From: Massilia sp.
Lineage (GTDB): Bacteria > Pseudomonadota > Gammaproteobacteria > Burkholderiales > Burkholderiaceae_D
Reading direction: 5' to 3'
Assembly (NCBI GenBank): GCA_003484545.1
Contig: DNCF01000386.1
Coordinates: 1-5,655, forward strand
Length of the DNA stretch: 5,655 nucleotides
Part shown: positions 1 to 5,585 of the stretch, piece after piece
Numbering within the stretch: the stretch's first letter is position 1
How the letters are laid out: each line of letters begins with the position of its first letter
Translations under genes and position numbers: made by a program
Notes under the pieces: model-generated
What the model was told of the DNA's origin: nothing
What the model saw: only the letters and a program-made list of their open reading frames with translations
The model's database searches: none

Positions 1-107
1 ATCTGGCTGCTGACGGTCTGCACCGCCAGGCCCAGGCGCTCGGCGGCGCGCGTGAAGTTCTTCTCGTCCGCCACGGCGACGAAGTAGCGCAAGTGACGTA
101 AATCCAT
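1..107 (-). CDS. LysR-family transcriptional regulator, N-terminal fragment (cut by window edge)
   Basis: Only the first 35 codons and two bases of codon 36 are present. They read MDLRHLRYFVAVADEKNFTR and then a helix-turn-helix with AAERLGLAVQTVSSQ, which is the start of a LysR-type DNA-binding domain. Two ATGs are possible, at 113 and 107. The Shine-Dalgarno GGAGG lies 1 nt from the first and 7 nt from the second, and the MDLRHLRYF start matches the BenM/CatM family start, so 107 is preferred. The gene is divergent from catB and shares its promoter region, the classic position of a local activator; by context it should control the cat-ben operon in response to muconate and/or benzoate. Its own Shine-Dalgarno overlaps the ATAC-N7-GTAT operator, so autorepression is likely. 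Odd point: the recognition helix has VQTVSS where BenM/CatM have QPPLSR. The effector domain lies outside the window, so the name catR or benM is not assigned. Confidence 0.9.
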   Translation of the reverse strand, partial: MDLRHLRYFVAVADEKNFTRAAERLGLAVQTVSSQ

Positions 108-111
108 CTCC

Positions 112-126
112 ATACCTCCAGGGTAT
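112..126. promoter_or_regulatory. LysR-type operator, site 1: perfect ATAC-N7-GTAT
   Basis: ATAC at 112-115 and GTAT at 123-126 are separated by 7 nt, an exact match to the BenM/CatM consensus and a T-N11-A LysR box. It overlaps the Shine-Dalgarno of the divergent regulator gene (minus strand), which suggests autoregulation. Its centre (119) lies about 65 bp upstream of the start point predicted from the candidate catB promoter, the usual position of the high-affinity LysR recognition site. The motif and spacing are read directly; binding is inferred. Confidence 0.75.
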
Positions 127-133
127 TGAACCC

Positions 134-148
134 ATACTAAATCAGTGT
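134..148. promoter_or_regulatory. LysR-type operator, site 2: ATAC-N7-GTGT (one mismatch)
   Basis: ATAC at 134-137 and GTGT at 145-148 form a second copy of the operator with one substitution from consensus. It is centred 22 bp (two helical turns) from site 1 and touches the candidate -35 element. This fits the weaker activation-binding site of LysR regulators, which is occupied differently with and without inducer. The four half-sites of both operators start at 112, 123, 134 and 145, a strict 11-bp period. Function is inferred. Confidence 0.55.
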
Positions 149-177
149 TGGACGCCCATCATTTTCGGGAATATCGT
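148..177 (+). promoter_or_regulatory. Candidate catB operon promoter
   Basis: TTGGAC (148-153) could serve as -35 and TATCGT (172-177) as -10, with an 18-bp spacer. Both are poor matches, as expected for an activator-dependent promoter. The start point would be near 184, giving a leader of about 25 nt before the catB ATG at 209 and placing the two LysR sites near -65 and -43. An alternative -10 (TTATAC, 194-199) has no recognisable -35 and would give an almost leaderless catB message. The choice between them is an inference. Confidence 0.4.
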
Positions 178-192
178 GTATTCACCTTACAC
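169..192. repeat. Two overlapping short inverted repeats in the catB promoter
   Basis: GAATA-N5-TATTC (169-183) and GTGTA-N7-TACAC (176-192) are both perfect 5-bp dyads, and they overlap each other and the candidate -10/start region. They could be a further protein-binding site or a chance product of the AT-rich stretch. GAATAT occurs again at 205-210, just at the catB start codon. No regulator can be assigned. Confidence 0.35.
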
Positions 193-198
193 ATTATA
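193..198 (-). promoter_or_regulatory. Candidate -10 element for the divergent regulator gene
   Basis: Read on the minus strand, 198 to 193 is a perfect TATAAT. The matching -35 position (about 221-216, TTTCGC) is poor and there is no extended -10. If used, regulator transcription would start near 186 and give a leader of roughly 80 nt crossing both LysR operators, consistent with autorepression. The hexamer is seen; its use is a guess. Confidence 0.3.
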
Positions 199-208
199 CG
201 AACCGAAT

Positions 209-1318
209 ATGATTCGCGAAATCGAAACCACGCTGGTCGACGTTCCCACGATCCGCCCGCACAAGCTGTCGGTGGCGACCATGAACACCCAGACCCTGGT
301 GCTGGTGCGCATTTTGTGCGACGACGGTATCGAAGGCTGGGGCGAGGCCACCACCATCGGCGGCCTGAACTACGGCGAGGAAAGCCCGGAGAGCATCAAG
401 GCCAACATCGACGCCCACATCGCCCCGCTGGTCCTGGGCATGGACGCGAGCGGCGTCGCGTTCGTCATGAAAAAGCTGCGCAAGACCATCCAGGGCAACC
501 GCTTCGCCAAGTGCGCGATCGAGACCGCGTTGCTGGATGCCCAGGCGCAGCGCCTCGGCGTGCCGCTGTCCGAACTGCTCGGCGGCCGGGTGCGCGACAG
601 CGTGCCGGTGGCCTGGACCCTGGCCAGCGGCGACACCGCGAAGGACATCGCCGAAGCCGAGCGCATGCTCGAAGCGCGCCGCCACCGCATCTTCAAGCTC
701 AAGATCGGCGCGCGCAGCCTGCAGGAGGACGTGAACCACGTCCTCGCGATCAAGCGCGCGCTGGGCGACCGCGCCAGCGTCCGCGTCGACGTCAACCAGG
801 CCTGGAGCGAACTCGATGCGGTGCGCGGCATCGCCCAGCTCGAGGCCGGCGGCATCGACCTGATCGAGCAGCCGGTGGCTGCCTATAACCGTGCCGCGAT
901 GCGCCGCCTGGCCGCGCGCTTCGATGTCGCGCTGATGGCCGACGAGGCCCTGCATGGCCCGCTCGACGCCTTCGAGATCGCCCGCATCGAGGGTGCCGAC
1001 GTGTTCGCCGTGAAGATTGCCCAGTCGGGCGGCCTGGTGCCGGCGCAGCAGGTCGCCACCGTCGCCCAGCTGGCCGGCATCGGCCTGTACGGCGGCACGA
1101 TGCTGGAGGGCGGGATCGGCACGGCCGCTACCGCGCACCTGTGCGCCACTTTCACCGACCTGTCCTGGGATACCGAGCTGTTCGGCCCGCTGCTGCTGAC
1201 CGAGGAAGTGCTCGAGGAGCCGCTGGTGTATGCCGACTTCGCGCTGCGGGTCCCGTCCGCGCCGGGCCTGGGCGTACGGGTCGACGCCGACAAGCTGCGC
1301 CGCATGCGCCGCCGCTAA
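209..1318 (+). CDS. catB: Muconate cycloisomerase (cis,cis-muconate to muconolactone)
   Basis: A 369-residue cytoplasmic enolase-superfamily enzyme that cyclises cis,cis-muconate to (+)-muconolactone with a divalent metal, normally Mn2+. The N-terminal capping domain carries VDVPTIRPHKLS (10-21) and the TQTLVLVR strand with the GEATTIGG loop (45-52). The barrel domain carries the catalytic pair K163 and K165 in FKLKIG, metal ligands D194 (VDVNQ), E220 (IEQP) and D245 (ADE), K269 in KIAQSGG, and E323 in TELFGPLLLTEE. Length fits the family (about 370). The ATG at 209 is chosen because an upstream in-frame GTG at 176 adds 11 residues (MYSPYTLYEPN) unlike the family start and would precede the predicted transcript start. 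The ATG lacks a clear Shine-Dalgarno. It is the first gene of the operon; its product feeds CatC, 20 nt downstream. The conserved residues argue for muconate rather than a dipeptide-epimerase relative, although chloromuconate activity cannot be excluded from sequence. Confidence 0.96.
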   Translation: MIREIETTLVDVPTIRPHKLSVATMNTQTLVLVRILCDDGIEGWGEATTIGGLNYGEESPESIKANIDAHIAPLVLGMDASGVAFVMKKLRKTIQGNRFAKCAIETALLDAQAQRLGVPLSELLGGRVRDSVPVAWTLASGDTAKDIAEAERMLEARRHRIFKLKIGARSLQEDVNHVLAIKRALGDRASVRVDVNQAWSELDAVRGIAQLEAGGIDLIEQPVAAYNRAAMRRLAARFDVALMADEALHGPLDAFEIARIEGADVFAVKIAQSGGLVPAQQVATVAQLAGIGLYGGTMLEGGIGTAATAHLCATFTDLSWDTELFGPLLLTEEVLEEPLVYADFALRVPSAPGLGVRVDADKLRRMRRR

Positions 1319-1332
1319 GACCAACCAGGAGA
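1318..1332 (+). promoter_or_regulatory. catC ribosome-binding leader, shared element copy 1
   Basis: AGACCAACCAGGAGA contains a strong AGGAG 7 nt before the catC ATG. The whole 15-mer matches the catA leader at 14 of 15 positions, including the part upstream of the Shine-Dalgarno. It begins at the last base of the catB stop codon. Confidence 0.7.
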
Positions 1333-1338
1333 GACTCG

Positions 1339-1629
1339 ATGCTATTTCACGTAACGATGGAAGTCCAACTGCCGCCGTCCATGCCCAAGGACCAGGCCGA
1401 CGCCCTGAAGGCGGAAGAAAAGGCGCTCGCCGCACGCCTGCAGGAAGAGGGCAGCTGGCGCCACCTGTGGCGCGTGGCCGGCCAGTACGCCAACGTCAGC
1501 ATCTTCGACGTGCCGGGCAACGAGGAGCTGCACGCGCTGCTGATGTCGCTGCCGCTGTTCTCCTACATGCGCATCGCCGTCACCCCGTTGTGCCGGCATC
1601 CGTCCTCGGTCCGCGCCGGCGACCTTTGA
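1339..1629 (+). CDS. catC: Muconolactone delta-isomerase
   Basis: A 96-residue cytoplasmic enzyme that isomerises (+)-muconolactone to beta-ketoadipate enol-lactone, the step after CatB. Length is exactly that of the Pseudomonas enzyme, which assembles as a decamer. Family hallmarks are the MLFHV start, the ADALKAEEKALAARLQ helix (20-35), the GSWRHLWRVAGQYAN segment (38-52), FDVPGNEELH (56-65), LPLFSYM (71-77) and the C-terminal LCRHPSS (84-90). E26 in the KAEEK stretch corresponds to the conserved acidic position of the family. Start is fixed by AGGAG at 1327-1331, 7 nt upstream. It lies 20 nt after catB and 27 nt before catA, so it is co-transcribed. There is no sign of truncation. The enol-lactone hydrolase needed next is not in the window. 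Confidence 0.97.
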   Translation: MLFHVTMEVQLPPSMPKDQADALKAEEKALAARLQEEGSWRHLWRVAGQYANVSIFDVPGNEELHALLMSLPLFSYMRIAVTPLCRHPSSVRAGDL

Positions 1630-1636
1630 ATTCACC

Positions 1637-1651
1637 AGACCAATCAGGAGA
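1637..1651 (+). promoter_or_regulatory. catA ribosome-binding leader, shared element copy 2
   Basis: AGACCAATCAGGAGA carries AGGAG 6 nt before the catA ATG and differs by one base from the catC leader element. It is followed by a CA-rich start region (ATGAACCACCAACAAATC), which is unusual in this GC-rich operon. Confidence 0.7.
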
Positions 1652-1656
1652 CAAGC

Positions 1657-2577
1657 ATGAACCACCAACAAATCGAGCAACTGGCCAAGCAATGGATCGT
1701 GGACGCCGCCGACGGTCCTGCCAACCCGCGCGTGCAGGCCATCGTCCTGCGCCTGGTCGCCGACCTGTGCAAGGCGATGGAGGACCTCGACATCCAGCCG
1801 AGCGAATTCTGGAAGGGCGTCGAATTCCTCACCAACGCCGGCAAGAACAATGAACTGGGCCTGCTGACCCCGGGCCTGGGCCTGGAGCGCTTCATGGACA
1901 TCCGCGCCGACGAAGCCGAGGCGCGCGCCGGCATCGAGGGCGGCACCCCGCGCACCATCGAAGGCCCGCTGTACGTGGCCGGCGCGCCGGAAGCCCAGGG
2001 CTTCGCCCGCCTGGACGACGGCAGCGAGAGCGAGCAGGCCGAAACCCTCTTCATGCAGGGCACCGTGTACGACGCCGACGGCAAGCCGCTGCCGGGCGCC
2101 AAGGTCGAAGTCTGGCACGCCAACCTGCTGGGCAACTACTCCTTCTTCGATGCGACCCAGTCGCATTTCAACCTGCGCCGCACCATCGTCACCGACGCCG
2201 AGGGCCGCTACGGCTTCCAGTCGATCATGCCGAAGGGCTACGGCTGCCCGCCGGGCGGCAGCACCGCGACGCTGCTCGGCCTGCTGGGACGCCATGGCCA
2301 GCGTCCGGCCCACATCCACTTCTTCGTCAGCGCCCCGGGCCAGCGCAAGCTGACCACCCAGATCAACATCGACGGCGACGAATACCTGTGGGACGACTTC
2401 GCCTTCGCCAGCCGCGAGGGCCTGGTGCCGCCGGTCACGCGCGTCGAGGACCCGGCCGCCATCGCCGCGCGCGGCCAGGACAAGCCGTTCTCGTCGATCG
2501 ATTTCGACTTCCACCTGCACCGCGAGGTCGACACCGCGCCCAGCGCCCAGGTCGAACGCCAGCGCGCGGCAGCGTAA
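1657..2577 (+). CDS. catA: Catechol 1,2-dioxygenase (intradiol)
   Basis: A 306-residue non-haem Fe(III) enzyme that cleaves catechol between the two hydroxyls to cis,cis-muconate; it normally forms a homodimer. The N-terminal helical linker domain (about 1-105) contains MEDLDIQPSEFWKGV and NELGLLTPGLGLERFMD and ends in GGTPRTIEGPLYV. The beta-sandwich catalytic domain follows. The iron ligands are visible: Y161 (GNYSFFD), Y195 (PKGYGCPPG), H219 and H221 (RPAHIHFF), with the conserved R216 beside them. QINIDGDEYLWDDFAFASREGL (about 236-256) is also typical. The alanine-rich tail after residue 292 is not conserved. Start is fixed by AGGAG at 1646-1650. It is placed between catC and benA, so it takes the catechol made by BenABCD and hands muconate to CatB. 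The muconate it makes is the likely inducer for the operon regulator. Chlorocatechol dioxygenases are shorter and are a less likely alternative. Confidence 0.97.
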   Translation: MNHQQIEQLAKQWIVDAADGPANPRVQAIVLRLVADLCKAMEDLDIQPSEFWKGVEFLTNAGKNNELGLLTPGLGLERFMDIRADEAEARAGIEGGTPRTIEGPLYVAGAPEAQGFARLDDGSESEQAETLFMQGTVYDADGKPLPGAKVEVWHANLLGNYSFFDATQSHFNLRRTIVTDAEGRYGFQSIMPKGYGCPPGGSTATLLGLLGRHGQRPAHIHFFVSAPGQRKLTTQINIDGDEYLWDDFAFASREGLVPPVTRVEDPAAIAARGQDKPFSSIDFDFHLHREVDTAPSAQVERQRAAA

Positions 2578-2590
2578 GCCTGCTTGAGCC

Positions 2591-2603
2591 AGACCAGAGG
2601 AGA
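2591..2603 (+). promoter_or_regulatory. benA ribosome-binding leader, shortened form of the shared element
   Basis: AGACCAGAGGAGA resembles the catC and catA leaders with two bases missing before the purine run. GAGGAG ends 6 nt before the benA ATG, so initiation should be strong. Confidence 0.6.
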
Positions 2604-2608
2604 ACGCC

Positions 2609-4000
2609 ATGATCCCGATCCATCCCGTACCCGTGCGTCCCGTGGGCAGCGACGTCGACCTCGACGCTCTGCTGGTGGAAAACCATGAAACCGGCGACCA
2701 CCGCCTGCACCGCAGCGCGTTCACCGATCCGGCCCTGTTCGAGCTCGAGATGAAGCATATCTTCGAGGGCAACTGGATCTACATGGCCCACGAGAGCCAG
2801 ATCCCGAACAACAACGACTACTACACGCTGCACATGGGCCGCCAGCCGGTGTTCATCGCCCGCAACCGCCAGGGCGAGCTGAACGCCTTCATCAACGCCT
2901 GCAGCCACCGCGGCGCCCAGCTGTGCCGCCTGAAGCGCGGCAACAAGGCGACCTATACCTGTCCCTTCCACGGCTGGACCTTCAACAACAGCGGCAAGCT
3001 GCTGAAGGTGAAGGACCCGGAAGACGCGGGCTATCCCGACTGCTTCAACAAGGAAGGCTCGCACGACCTGAAGAAGCTGGCGCGCTTCGCCAACTACAAG
3101 GGCTTCCTGTTCGGCAGCCTGAACCCGGACGTGCCGCCGCTCGAGGAATTCCTAGGAGAAGCGGCGAAGATCATCGACATGATCGTCAACCAGTCGCCCG
3201 ACGGCCTGGAAGTGCTGCGCGGCGCCTCGACCTATACCTTCGAGGGCAACTGGAAGCTGCAGGCCGAGAACGGCGCCGACGGCTACCACGTCTCGGCGGT
3301 GCACTGGAATTATGCGGCGACCACCAACCGGCGCAAGGAAGCGGCCGAGCGCGAGGACAAGATCCGCGCCATGGACGCCGGCAAGTGGGGACGCCAGGGC
3401 GGCGGCTTCTACGCCTTCGACCACGGCCACATGCTGCTCTGGACCCAGTGGGCCAATCCCGAGGACCGGCCGAACTATCCGCGCCACGCCGAGTACGCGG
3501 CGCAGTACGGCAAGGCGACCGCCGACTGGATGGTCGAGCGCTCGCGCAACCTGTGCCTGTATCCGAACGTCTACCTGATGGACCAGTTCGGGTCGCAGAT
3601 CCGCCTGCTGCGTCCGATCTCGGTCGACAAGACCGAAGTGACGATCTACTGCATCGCGCCGAAGGGCGAGTCCGACGAGGCGCGCGCCCGCCGCATCCGC
3701 CAGTACGAGGACTTCTTCAACGTCAGCGGCATGGCCACGCCCGACGACCTGGAGGAATTCCGTGCCTGCCAGGCGGGCTACGCCGGCAGCGCCATGCCCT
3801 GGAACGACATGTGCCGTGGCGCGTCCCACTGGATCCAGGGGCCGGACGAGGCGGCCAGGGAAATCGGTCTGGCGCCCGTGATGAGCGGCGTGCGCACCGA
3901 GGACGAAGGCCTGTACACGGTCCAGCACCGCTACTGGCTCGAGGTCATGCGCAAGGCCCAGGCCCAGCGACTGGCAGCCGACAAGGGAGAACAGGCATGA
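2609..4000 (+). CDS. benA: Benzoate 1,2-dioxygenase, large (alpha) oxygenase subunit
   Basis: A 463-residue Rieske non-haem iron oxygenase subunit, the catalytic part of the dioxygenase that turns benzoate into its cis-1,2-dihydrodiol. The Rieske [2Fe-2S] motif C-X-H-X17-C-X2-H is complete: C98, H100, C118, H121. The catalytic domain has NGADGYHVSAVHWNY, with bridging D224 and mononuclear iron ligands H227 and H232; the third ligand is D379 or D380 in ATPDDLEEF. Other benzoate-type stretches are FELEMKHIFEGNWIYMAHES (44-63), GKLLKVKDPEDAGYPD (129-144), LYPNVYLMDQFGSQIRLLRP and IYCIAPKGE. It is about ten residues longer at the N-terminus than the Pseudomonas protein, with a proline-rich MIPIHPVPVRPVGS start. 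Start is supported by GAGGAG at 2597-2602. The stop overlaps the benB start (ATGA), which implies translational coupling for the alpha3beta3 oxygenase. Toluate dioxygenase (XylX) is close and cannot be strictly excluded; the cat neighbours favour benzoate. Confidence 0.96.
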   Translation: MIPIHPVPVRPVGSDVDLDALLVENHETGDHRLHRSAFTDPALFELEMKHIFEGNWIYMAHESQIPNNNDYYTLHMGRQPVFIARNRQGELNAFINACSHRGAQLCRLKRGNKATYTCPFHGWTFNNSGKLLKVKDPEDAGYPDCFNKEGSHDLKKLARFANYKGFLFGSLNPDVPPLEEFLGEAAKIIDMIVNQSPDGLEVLRGASTYTFEGNWKLQAENGADGYHVSAVHWNYAATTNRRKEAAEREDKIRAMDAGKWGRQGGGFYAFDHGHMLLWTQWANPEDRPNYPRHAEYAAQYGKATADWMVERSRNLCLYPNVYLMDQFGSQIRLLRPISVDKTEVTIYCIAPKGESDEARARRIRQYEDFFNVSGMATPDDLEEFRACQAGYAGSAMPWNDMCRGASHWIQGPDEAAREIGLAPVMSGVRTEDEGLYTVQHRYWLEVMRKAQAQRLAADKGEQA

Positions 4001-4500
4001 GCACCATCGCCATCCACGACGTGGCCGCCTTCCTGTACCGCGAGGCGCGCCTGCTCGACGACGAAGCCTGGGACGAGTGGCTCGAATGCTACCACCCGGA
4101 CGCGCGCTTCTGGATGCCGTCCTGGGACGACGACGGCCAGCTGGTGAGCGACCCGCAGCGCGAGATCTCGCTGATCTACTACCCGACCCGCCAGGGCCTG
4201 GAGGATCGCGTGTTCCGGATCAAGACCGAGCGCTCCAGCGCCACGGTGCCCGATACCCGCACCAGCCACAACATCGCCAACATCGAGATCGAGAAGCAGG
4301 AAGGCGGCGTGGTCACGGTGCGCTTCAACTGGCACACGCTGAGCCACCGCTACAAGACCGACTTCTCGTATTTCGGCATGTCGCGCTATGTCATCGATTT
4401 CGGCGGCGATTCCGGCGGCGGCCAGCCGCGCATCCTGGACAAGTACGTCGTGCTGAAGAACGACTACATCCACCAGGTGATCGACGTCTACCACATCTAA
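3997..4500 (+). CDS. benB: Benzoate 1,2-dioxygenase, small (beta) oxygenase subunit
   Basis: A 167-residue NTF2/SnoaL-like-fold structural subunit that packs with BenA; it carries no metal centre of its own. Recognisable segments are VAAFLYREARLLDDEAWDEW (9-28), ECYHPDARFWMPSWDDDGQ, REISLIYYPTRQGLEDRVFR, the TERSSATVPDTRTSHNI stretch and the C-terminal YVVLKNDYIHQVIDVYHI. Length is normal for the family (about 160-170). The ATG overlaps the benA stop by 4 bp (ATGA), and GGAG at 3986-3989 lies 7 nt upstream inside benA. The open frame extends far upstream, but that part is a shadow of benA. A glycine-rich GGDSGGGQ insert near residues 138-145 is slightly unusual and may be a surface loop. It is separated from benC by 73 bp, the longest gap in the operon. 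Confidence 0.95.
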   Translation: MSTIAIHDVAAFLYREARLLDDEAWDEWLECYHPDARFWMPSWDDDGQLVSDPQREISLIYYPTRQGLEDRVFRIKTERSSATVPDTRTSHNIANIEIEKQEGGVVTVRFNWHTLSHRYKTDFSYFGMSRYVIDFGGDSGGGQPRILDKYVVLKNDYIHQVIDVYHI

Positions 4501-4573
4501 ACAGCTTCACCATAGCTTCACACATCGCCGCAACGCAGCCCGGCAGGGCGGCCTGCGGCCAAGGAGACCGACG
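4501..4573 (+). other. benB-benC intergenic gap with direct repeat and hairpin
   Basis: The 73-bp gap has two visible structures. AGCTTCAC occurs twice, at 4503-4510 and 4514-4521, an 11-bp tandem period. A GC-rich hairpin GCAGG-GCGG-CCTGC lies at 4543-4556 and can be extended by two more G-C pairs with one bulged base (4540-4558). It ends just before the benC Shine-Dalgarno AAGGAG (4561-4566). No T-run follows, so it is not a typical intrinsic terminator. It could tune benC translation or mRNA stability and so set the oxygenase to reductase ratio; this is inference. Other gaps in the operon are 31 nt or less. Confidence 0.5.
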
Positions 4574-5584
4574 ATGAGCCATCACATCGCCCTGCAGTTC
4601 GAAGACGGGATCACCCGCTTCATCGCGTGCAACGACAAGGAAACCCTGTCGGACGCCGCCTACCGCCAGCGCGTCAACATCCCGCTCGACTGCCGCGACG
4701 GCGCCTGCGGCACCTGCCGCGCGCACTGCGAGTCGGGCAGCTACGACATGCCCGAGTCCAGCTATATCGAGGACGCGCTCGAGGCCGCCGACGCGGCCAG
4801 GGGCTTCGTGCTGGCCTGCCAGATGCGTCCGACCTCGGATTGCGTGGTCAAGATCCTGGCCACTTCGCAGGCCTGCAAGTCCGGCGCCCACAGCTACCAG
4901 GGCAGGATCGCCAGCGTGGAACGGTTCTCGCCCTCGACCATCCGCTTCGCGGTCGACGTCGAGGCGCCCGGCTTCCTGCCCGGCCAGTACGTCAACGTGC
5001 AGGTGCCGGGCACCGAGCTGACGCGCTCGTATTCCTTCAGTTCGGCGCCCGGTGCCGGGCGCGTCGAGTTCGTCGTCCGTAACGTGCCGGACGGGCGCAT
5101 GAGCGGCTACCTGGCGAATGCTGCCGCAGAGGGCGACGCCATCAGCTTCGTCGGACCCTTCGGCAGCTTTTACCTGCGCCAGGTAGTGCGCCCGGTGCTG
5201 TTCCTCGCCGGCGGCACCGGCATCGCGCCCTTCCTGTCGATGCTGAGGAGCCTGGAGCAGGGCGGCTTCGCGCACCCGGTGCGCCTGGTGTACGCGGTGA
5301 CCAACGATTGCGACCTGATCGGACTGGACGAGCTCGACCGCATCGCGCAGGCGCACCCGAACTTCAGCTACGTGACCTGCGTGGCGGCGCCCGAGAGCAC
5401 GCATCCGCGCAAGGGCTACGCCACCGCCCACGTCGAGCCGGCCTGGATGAACGACGGCGAGGTCGACGTCTACCTGTGCGGCCCGCCGCCGATGGTGGAC
5501 GCGGTGCGCGGCTGGCTGGGCGATATCGGGGTCGAGCCGGCCAGTTTCCATTACGAGAAGTTCTCGCCCAACGCAGGAGCATGA
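4574..5584 (+). CDS. benC: Benzoate 1,2-dioxygenase reductase component
   Basis: A 336-residue electron-transfer flavoprotein that passes electrons from NADH via FAD and a [2Fe-2S] cluster to the BenAB Rieske centre. Three modules are in order. First is a plant-type ferredoxin domain (about 1-100) with cluster ligands C40, C45, C48 and C82 (C-X4-C-X2-C-X33-C). Second is an FAD-binding barrel with GQYVNVQVPG and RSYSFSS (151-157). Third is a ferredoxin-NADP reductase-type NAD domain with GGTGIAPFLSML (213-224), CGPPPM (302-307) and the C-terminal FHYEKFSP. Length is normal for the family (about 335-350). Start is supported by AAGGAG 7 nt upstream. The stop is 1 nt before the benD ATG, so the two are probably translationally coupled. 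All key residues are present. XylZ and anthranilate dioxygenase reductase AntC are close relatives; neighbouring benAB decide the name. Confidence 0.96.
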   Translation: MSHHIALQFEDGITRFIACNDKETLSDAAYRQRVNIPLDCRDGACGTCRAHCESGSYDMPESSYIEDALEAADAARGFVLACQMRPTSDCVVKILATSQACKSGAHSYQGRIASVERFSPSTIRFAVDVEAPGFLPGQYVNVQVPGTELTRSYSFSSAPGAGRVEFVVRNVPDGRMSGYLANAAAEGDAISFVGPFGSFYLRQVVRPVLFLAGGTGIAPFLSMLRSLEQGGFAHPVRLVYAVTNDCDLIGLDELDRIAQAHPNFSYVTCVAAPESTHPRKGYATAHVEPAWMNDGEVDVYLCGPPPMVDAVRGWLGDIGVEPASFHYEKFSPNAGA

Positions 5585-5585
5585 G

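Noticed and set aside
176..208. GTG start for catB giving a 380-residue protein
   Set aside because: The added residues do not resemble family N-termini, and the codon lies upstream of the predicted transcript start. It is not fully excluded because ATG 209 lacks a good Shine-Dalgarno.
194..1435. Long minus-strand open frame opposite catB (413 codons)
   Set aside because: It is in a fixed register with catB and its composition (Ala, Gly, Arg, Asp, His, Leu, Val rich, no domain) is what antisense of a high-GC3 gene gives. No start signals.
1651..1673. Crc/Hfq-type CA-rich catabolite-repression target at the catA start
   Set aside because: ATGAACCACCAACAAATC is CA-rich, but it does not match the AAnAAnAA pattern cleanly and Crc control is established in Pseudomonas, not for the likely host group. 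Coding constraint (MNHQQI) explains it.
1342..2772. Long minus-strand open frame opposite catC, catA and early benA (476 codons)
   Set aside because: It spans several real genes, lacks any recognisable motif, and is explained by scarcity of stop codons in GC-rich sequence.
2923..3996. Upstream extension of the benB frame inside benA
   Set aside because: The translated extension is compositionally biased shadow of benA; the ATGA overlap with a GGAG site marks the true benB start at 3997.
4540..4558. Intrinsic terminator between benB and benC
   Set aside because: The hairpin is short and is followed by the benC Shine-Dalgarno rather than a T-run, and benC must be expressed with benAB.
4391..5551. 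Minus-strand open frame opposite benC (386 codons)
   Set aside because: The opposite strand encodes a complete benC with all cofactor motifs; the antisense frame is low-complexity shadow.
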